NCBI GenBank assembly: GCA_003612285.1
Contig: RAYE01000024.1
Span: 1 to 64,000, forward strand
Length of the DNA stretch: 64,000 bases
Direction: 5' to 3'
From: a bacterium D16-51
GTDB lineage: Bacteria; Bacillota; Clostridia; Lachnospirales; Lachnospiraceae
This document shows positions 59,293 to 64,000 of this stretch, one piece after another (the stretch's first letter is position 1; the number at the start of each line of letters is the position of its first letter). The notes beneath the pieces are model-generated. The model searched no databases. It was not told where the DNA came from and saw only the letters and a list, made by a program, of their open reading frames with translations. The position numbers were made by a program, and so were the translations under genes.

Positions 59293-60326
59293 AATTGTTA
59301 GCAGACCGGGCGGTAAATGCCCTTTTTTCTAAGATTGCGTTTTTTACTGTGGCTTTTTGCATGGCTTCTGCCCTGTTTTTTTTTCTTTTGCCAAAAAAAG
59401 CAGCCGTCTGTATTTTAATAAGTGCATTGTGCATGGTTTTGTGCATTGTGGCTGGCTGTTATCAGTATCTTGTGGGGCAGGGGGAAAGAATAGAAAATGC
59501 CGCAGCGCAGATTACGGACTATATATCGGGAAATACAGACACCCGCATTGAATGTGATGAGGAAGGCTCTCTCTGCCTTTTATTCCACAGGATAAATATG
59601 CTGGCATCTATATTGGATGCCCGTGTTAAGAGGGAGGAAAAAGCGAGGGGATTTTTGAAAAATATTATTTCTGATATTTCCCATCAGTTAAAAACACCGC
59701 TTGCTGCTTTAAATATTTATAATGGGATTTTGCAGGGGGAAGCAGGGGATTCAGCAACACTGCAGGAGTTTATAGAACTGTCAGAACAGGAGCTTGACAG
59801 GGTTAACACATTGGTACAGAACCTTATCAAGCTTGCGAGGCTGGATGCAGGCGCTGTTGTTTTTGAGAGGGAAGAAGAAAATGTGCTTGAAATGATGGAA
59901 GAGGCCAGGAAAAGGTTTTCATTCCGCGCAGTGCAGGAGGAAAAGGAAATCAGTCTGGAAGGCGACGGCAGGGTTTTGCTGTCCTGTGACAGGGGGTGGC
60001 TGGTGGAAGCAGTTGGTAACCTTGTAAAAAATGCGCTCGACCATACAGAGGCAGGAGGCAAAATTCAGATAAAATGGAAGCAGTTTTCGTCGATTGTCCA
60101 GATTGTAGTAGAAGATAATGGGGCTGGGATTCATCCAGAAGACTTGCATCATATCTTTAAAAGATTTTACCGCAGCCGTTTTTCCAAAGATACCCAGGGG
60201 GCAGGGCTTGGGCTTCCATTTGTAAAGGCAGTGGCTGAAGCGCAGGATGGTACCGTTGAAGTTTCCAGTAAACTGGGGAAGGGAACTGCTTTTACAATAA
60301 ATTTTCTCAGAAACTGTAAACCATAG
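59289..60326 (+). CDS. Histidine kinase with intramembrane-sensing layout (BceS-like)
   Basis: 345 residues. Seen: two closely spaced N-terminal membrane segments with a loop of only a few residues (LLPKKAAV), leaving no room for an outside sensor, as in BceS-type kinases; H-box ISDISHQLKTPLAAL, N-box NLVKNALDHTEAGG, G1 VEDNGAGI, F-box, and G2 GAGLGLPFVKAVAE. Partner of the regulator at 58600. Such kinases usually sense through the ABC transporter. Confidence 0.9.
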   Translation: MKLLADRAVNALFSKIAFFTVAFCMASALFFFLLPKKAAVCILISALCMVLCIVAGCYQYLVGQGERIENAAAQITDYISGNTDTRIECDEEGSLCLLFHRINMLASILDARVKREEKARGFLKNIISDISHQLKTPLAALNIYNGILQGEAGDSATLQEFIELSEQELDRVNTLVQNLIKLARLDAGAVVFEREEENVLEMMEEARKRFSFRAVQEEKEISLEGDGRVLLSCDRGWLVEAVGNLVKNALDHTEAGGKIQIKWKQFSSIVQIVVEDNGAGIHPEDLHHIFKRFYRSRFSKDTQGAGLGLPFVKAVAEAQDGTVEVSSKLGKGTAFTINFLRNCKP

Positions 60327-60362
60327 TATCCTTAGTATTATGCCAGCGGTTAAAAGAGCAAT

Positions 60363-60467
60363 TCCTACAAATTTGTAGGATAAAATTCATTTTGCCGTAG
60401 GATAGATATGTTATCTTTATTACCGTTACAGAAAGATACGTTTTAGTAGTTCTTTGGTAACGGTAAT
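60363..60467 (+). promoter_or_regulatory. Two palindromes upstream of the ABC genes
   Basis: TCCTACAAATTTGTAGGA (60363-60380) is a perfect 18-base palindrome and a likely response-regulator site. ATTACCGTTAC (60419-60429) pairs perfectly with GTAACGGTAAT (60457-60467) across 27 bases. The ribosome site follows at about 60481. The second repeat could be an operator or an RNA hairpin. Confidence 0.55.
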
Positions 60468-60495
60468 TATTTTTTGTGAAAGAGGTGTATATCAT

Positions 60496-61191
60496 ATGGA
60501 TTTATTAGAAGTCAGGTCAATTTCTAAAACTTATGGCAGTGGGGAGGCCGCTGTCCATGCATTGAAGGAGGTGAGCTTTTCTGTGCCAAAGGGCGAGTTT
60601 GTTGCTGTAGTGGGAGAATCAGGTTCTGGCAAAAGCACGCTCTTAAATATGATGGGAGCGCTTGATACGGCGACTTCTGGCAGGGTTTTTATTGATGGGA
60701 AGGATATTTTTGCAATGGATGACAGTAAGCTTACTGTGTTCCGGCGCAGGAATATAGGGTTTATATTCCAGGCATTTAATCTGATTCCAGAGTTAAATGT
60801 GGAGCAGAATATTATGTTTCCTGTTTTATTGGATTACCAGAAACCGGATAAGAGATATTTAGAAGAGTTGCTTTCAGTGCTTAACTTAAAAGAGCGCCGT
60901 CATCATTTACCGGGGCAGCTGTCTGGCGGGCAGCAGCAGAGGGTGGCGATTGGGCGGGCATTGATGACGCGCCCTTCCCTGATTCTGGCAGATGAGCCGA
61001 CGGGAAACCTGGATTCCAAAAACAGCAGTGAGGTCATTGCACTATTAAAGGAAACTTCTAAAATATATGAACAGACAATTATTATGATTACTCATAACCA
61101 AAGCATTGCCCAGAGTGCAGACAGAATATTATCTGTTTCAGATGGCGTAATTACTGATTTGGGAGGTGCAGCAAATGAAAAGTTATCTTAG
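60496..61191 (+). CDS. ABC transporter ATPase (BceA/MacB-like)
   Basis: 231 residues. Seen: Walker [19 protein letters not shown] near residue 41, Q-loop [10 protein letters not shown], signature [15 protein letters not shown] near 142, Walker [13 protein letters not shown], and ITHNQSIA switch His. Start ATG at 60496 with GAAAGAGGTG ahead. Overlaps the permease gene by 17 bases. Probably works in antimicrobial peptide defence with the kinase/regulator pair upstream. Confidence 0.92.
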   Translation: MDLLEVRSISKTYGSGEAAVHALKEVSFSVPKGEFVAVVGESGSGKSTLLNMMGALDTATSGRVFIDGKDIFAMDDSKLTVFRRRNIGFIFQAFNLIPELNVEQNIMFPVLLDYQKPDKRYLEELLSVLNLKERRHHLPGQLSGGQQQRVAIGRALMTRPSLILADEPTGNLDSKNSSEVIALLKETSKIYEQTIIMITHNQSIAQSADRILSVSDGVITDLGGAANEKLS

Positions 61192-63490
61192 TCTGATTCC
61201 AATTTCCGCAGAAGTACACAGGCGGAGGAATAGAATGACGCTTTTTTGCATTATTATTTCTGTTTTTTTAGTGACTGCCGTATTTAGCATGGCAGATATG
61301 GGATATCGGATGGAAAAGGCAGACATGGTAAAAAAGCATGGGAAATGGTCGGTATGCCTGTACCATATGCAGCAGGAGGATGCGGAATTAATCGGCCTGC
61401 AGGAAGATGTCGAAAGCACAGCATGGTATGATGTGATAAACAGCGAAACAGACGAATCCTATTATATAAATGATAAAGTGGCAATTTTATATGGAGTGGA
61501 GAAGGGGTATCTTGCAAATATGGTGAATTATCAAGTAGAGGGGAAATTTCCGAAGAATGCATCAGAAATTATGCTGACTCCAAATGCAAGAGAGATTACA
61601 GAGGTGGATATAGGGGATAAAGTTACAATTAGTACGCCTTCCGGTGATATCGGGTATACGGTGTCCGGCTTTTGCGATGACGACGGAAGCGCTGTGCTTG
61701 GCGATGCGATAGGCATTTATATGGATCGGACAGCGTTTTATAACATTTGTACCCTGAATAGCAGAAAAGAAACCCCGTCGTATTATATCCGTTTCCAAAA
61801 GGGGGTTAATGTAAGGGAAGCAATTACTGAAATGAAAGATCAGTATGGCTTAAAGGAAAAAAATGTGGTGGAAAACAAAGGTGTTTTAGGGCTGGAAGGC
61901 TATGGGGGCAGTAACATGTTTGTCAGCCTGTATGGCATTGCGGCAGTTCTGTTTGTATTGATTTTGCTGGCTGGCGTTTTTATGATTGCGGGCAGTTTAA
62001 ACAGCGATATTGCAGAACGTTCCAGATTTTTTGGCATGATGCGCTGTATTGGGGCGAGCAGGAAGCAGATTAGATACTTTGTGCGCCTGGAAGCGTTAAA
62101 TTGGTGCAAGATTGCAGTTCCTGCCGGGGTAATCCCAGGCATAATGGTGACATGGGGGGGTTGTGCCGCGATGCGGTTCGTGGGTGCAGAATTTTCGGAG
62201 ATGCCTGTCTTTGGAATCAGCGTGATTGGTATTGCCAGCGGGGTGTTTGTCGGAATCCTTACGGTACTGCTTGCGGCACAGTCCCCGGCAAAGCGGGCGT
62301 CAAAAGTATCGCCAGCAGCGGCTGTATCAGGAAATGCGGGAAATATGAGAAATGTCCGCCATGCGGCAGATGTGCGTTTTTCAAAAGTAGAAACGGCGCT
62401 GGGAATCCACCATGCTGTGTCTGCAAGGAAGAACCTGGTTCTTATGGTTTGTTCCTTTGCGCTTAGCATTATTATGTTCCTTAGTTTTTCGGCAGTTCTG
62501 GATTTTGCAAAAAGCCTGCTCCCTTCAATCCGTCCCTATGAACCTGATTTTGTAGTGGTTGCACAGGGAAAATCTTTGATAGGGAAAGACTTTTTAGAGG
62601 AAGTTGGAAGGCAGGACGGGATAAAGCGTGTATATGGGAATATGTGCAGTTCCTGTATTCCGGCTGAGGCAGATAAAAAGATAGAGAAAGCCAGGGTTGT
62701 TTCTTATGATGAATATATGCTGCAATGTGCAGAAGATGAAATAATAAGTGGGGATATTTCAAAAGTGCGCAAAAGGAAAGGGTATGTTATGACTGTTTTC
62801 AATAAAAATAACCCTCTTGAAGTTGGAGATAAGGTACGCCTGAACGGAAAAGAAGCGGAGGTTGCGGCTGTTTTGTCGGAGGGGCTTTTTGCGGATGAGG
62901 TGACGCTGATTGGCACGGAGGACACATTTACCTGGCTGACAGGCCAAAATCAGTATACGATGGTTCAGGTTCAGTTTCATAAGGATGTGGCGGCAAAAGA
63001 TATCAGGGCGTTGCGCGATTTGGCAGATGGGAAATATGCGGTAACGGACCAGCGGCAGATAAACCAGGAGTCAAACATTACCTTCTGGATGTTACGGCTT
63101 TTGGTCTATGGATTTTTGTTTATTGTAGCAATGATTACTGTCTTTTATATTATCAATAGTATTTCGATGAATGTATCTGCCAGGATAAAACAGTATGGTG
63201 CAATGCGGGCAATTGGCATGAGTATGCATCAGCTTACAAAAATGATAGCGGTGGAAGCGGTGACATATGCTGCCTGTGGCGGCGTTGTTGGCTGTATGGC
63301 CGGCCTGCCGTTGCATTACCTGATTATCCATAAACTTGTAACAAGATATAGCGGTATTCCATGGAATATACCTGTTGCAGCGATTGCAGTAATTTTACTG
63401 ATTGTGTCTGTTTCGGCAGTTTTGGCAGTCTATGTTCCGGCAAAGAGGATGAAGAAAATGGAGATTGTTGATACAATTAATGAACTGTAA
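61175..63490 (+). CDS. FtsX-like ABC permease
   Basis: 771 residues with about eight membrane segments in two FtsX-like halves: one near residue 25 (LFCIIISVFLVTAVFSMADM), a large extracytoplasmic region, three near 255-370, one near 425-445, a second outside region, then three near the end. SRFFGMMRCIGASRKQI and ARIKQYGAMRAIGMSMHQL are the paired FtsX motifs. Longer than BceB and with a different segment count, so Bce-like in context but MacB/Vex-like in build. ATG at 61175 has GGGAGGTG ahead. Confidence 0.88.
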   Translation: MKSYLSLIPISAEVHRRRNRMTLFCIIISVFLVTAVFSMADMGYRMEKADMVKKHGKWSVCLYHMQQEDAELIGLQEDVESTAWYDVINSETDESYYINDKVAILYGVEKGYLANMVNYQVEGKFPKNASEIMLTPNAREITEVDIGDKVTISTPSGDIGYTVSGFCDDDGSAVLGDAIGIYMDRTAFYNICTLNSRKETPSYYIRFQKGVNVREAITEMKDQYGLKEKNVVENKGVLGLEGYGGSNMFVSLYGIAAVLFVLILLAGVFMIAGSLNSDIAERSRFFGMMRCIGASRKQIRYFVRLEALNWCKIAVPAGVIPGIMVTWGGCAAMRFVGAEFSEMPVFGISVIGIASGVFVGILTVLLAAQSPAKRASKVSPAAAVSGNAGNMRNVRHAADVRFSKVETALGIHHAVSARKNLVLMVCSFALSIIMFLSFSAVLDFAKSLLPSIRPYEPDFVVVAQGKSLIGKDFLEEVGRQDGIKRVYGNMCSSCIPAEADKKIEKARVVSYDEYMLQCAEDEIISGDISKVRKRKGYVMTVFNKNNPLEVGDKVRLNGKEAEVAAVLSEGLFADEVTLIGTEDTFTWLTGQNQYTMVQVQFHKDVAAKDIRALRDLADGKYAVTDQRQINQESNITFWMLRLLVYGFLFIVAMITVFYIINSISMNVSARIKQYGAMRAIGMSMHQLTKMIAVEAVTYAACGGVVGCMAGLPLHYLIIHKLVTRYSGIPWNIPVAAIAVILLIVSVSAVLAVYVPAKRMKKMEIVDTINEL

Positions 63491-63557
63491 TGGCAGCAGT
63501 TCACTTCGTGCCTCGTAGTTGCTATCCGAGGAAAATTTTAATCTGTTCTTGATTTTG

Positions 63558-63591
63558 ATACGGATTCGTATTATTAAATACGAATCCGTAT
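63558..63591. promoter_or_regulatory. Perfect 15-base inverted repeat, likely MarR operator
   Basis: ATACGGATTCGTATT (63558-63572) is the exact complement of 63577-63591, separated by ATTA. It lies directly before the broken MarR-like gene, where such regulators usually bind. AAAGGGG follows. Confidence 0.7.
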
Positions 63592-63608
63592 TGAGAAAGG
63601 GGAACTCC

Positions 63609-63945
63609 ATGAATGACTACCGTAACGAGGTATACCGTTTAATGCTTACAACAAACAGGTGCATAGGGGGTTACTATGAGATTGCGAAAAAAGTAGGAAT
63701 AAAAGAAAAATAAAAGAAAACACTTTACTGTTACTTGACATTTTAAGTGACAAAGAGCAGCATTCCCAAAAACAAATATGTGATGATTGTCATATTCCCA
63801 GAACAACCCTTAACACTATCATAAAAGAATGCGTCAAATCGGAATTTGTGTAATAGATATTCCTTCAAATAAAATGAAACAGGCAAAATTTTCATATCCA
63901 GAGGTTACAAGTTTATTAGCGTCTTTAGAAATAAAAATTGATTGA
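63609..63945 (+). pseudogene. Frameshifted MarR-type regulator
   Basis: Three frames in turn give one protein: MNDYRNEVYRLMLTTNRCIG plus GYYEIAKKVGIKE, then KENTLLLLDILSDKEQHSQK and QICDDCHIPRTTLNTIIKEC, then GICVIDIPSNKMKQAKFSYP and EVTSLLASLEIKID. The middle is a winged helix-turn-helix. Two frameshifts, near 63712 and 63840, break it. It follows a perfect operator palindrome. The window ends shortly after, with nothing firm in the last 55 bases. Confidence 0.75.
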
Positions 63946-64000
63946 TAATTGGGACATATAGAAAAATATTCATGATGGCGCTTAACAGGCGGGCACTGCG

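Noticed and set aside
63519-63713. A 64-residue intact gene
   Set aside because: It reads through the operator palindrome and ends at a frameshift of the MarR-like gene.
1-64000. CRISPR array, rRNA operon or prophage
   Set aside because: No regularly spaced repeats of CRISPR type, no rRNA sequence and no phage structural genes were seen.

Overview
The window looks like a chromosome segment of a Gram-positive, low-to-moderate GC Clostridia, most likely family Lachnospiraceae. Supports are AGGAGG-type ribosome sites, a zinc-type L32, a Bce-like peptide-sensing module, a DUF5721 protein, Rpn-type transposase, several ABC-F proteins, and a family of intergenic repeats. No species is assigned.

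Layout. 0.2-3.0 kb: a DEAD-like helicase with five helicase-associated repeats and a small zinc-type protein. 3.1-28.1 kb: a long, almost unidirectional extracellular polysaccharide locus in two parts. The first (3.1-12.1 kb, richer in G+C by eye) has two polyprenyl-phosphate sugar transferases, two GT2 enzymes, a flippase, a Wzz-like copolymerase and a Wzy-like polymerase. The second (12.1-28.1 kb, clearly AT-richer) has a TagA/CpsF transferase, a sugar-nucleotide set (Fkp-type kinase/guanylyltransferase, KpsF-type arabinose-5-phosphate isomerase, HAD phosphatase, FucU mutarotase), GT4, GT11 and HxRxxD-type transferases, a DUF268 protein, a second Wzy and a second flippase, and a broken TagF-like gene. 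28.1-33 kb is a scrap zone: small ORFs, an Rpn transposase, a HepT/MntA toxin-antitoxin pair, a 670-bp imperfect palindrome, an acetyltransferase, a kinase remnant and two tRNA-Gln genes.

33-49 kb is mostly housekeeping: a GT2/PIG-V pair, an ABC-F protein with a broken second Walker A, a GH13-like protein without its catalytic residues, a heterodimeric ABC exporter, an AbiEi-like regulator with purine nucleoside phosphorylase and an MTA/SAH-type deaminase, and a second ABC-F protein. 49-53 kb holds an AAA-type NTPase overlapping a TPR protein (possible conflict system), a methyltransferase remnant, a C_GCAxxG_C_C protein and isolated rpmF. 53-63.9 kb holds a TetR-controlled MMPL/heptad-repeat operon, a Bce-like two-component/ABC module and a frameshifted MarR gene.

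The most interesting reading is metabolic. KpsF, a HAD phosphatase, FucU and an Fkp-type enzyme lie in one run, with no Kdo or GDP-mannose-to-fucose genes in view. D-arabinose has the same ring configuration as L-fucose minus the methyl group, so these four steps could make GDP-D-arabinose from ribulose 5-phosphate, to be used by the two fucosyltransferase-superfamily enzymes downstream. Two further signals are a leader cassette (long hairpin, U-tailed hairpin with the same loop, short GC hairpin, ribosome site) found before kpsF and before the deaminase and partly before the first wzy, and the giant palindrome at 30.9-31.6 kb.
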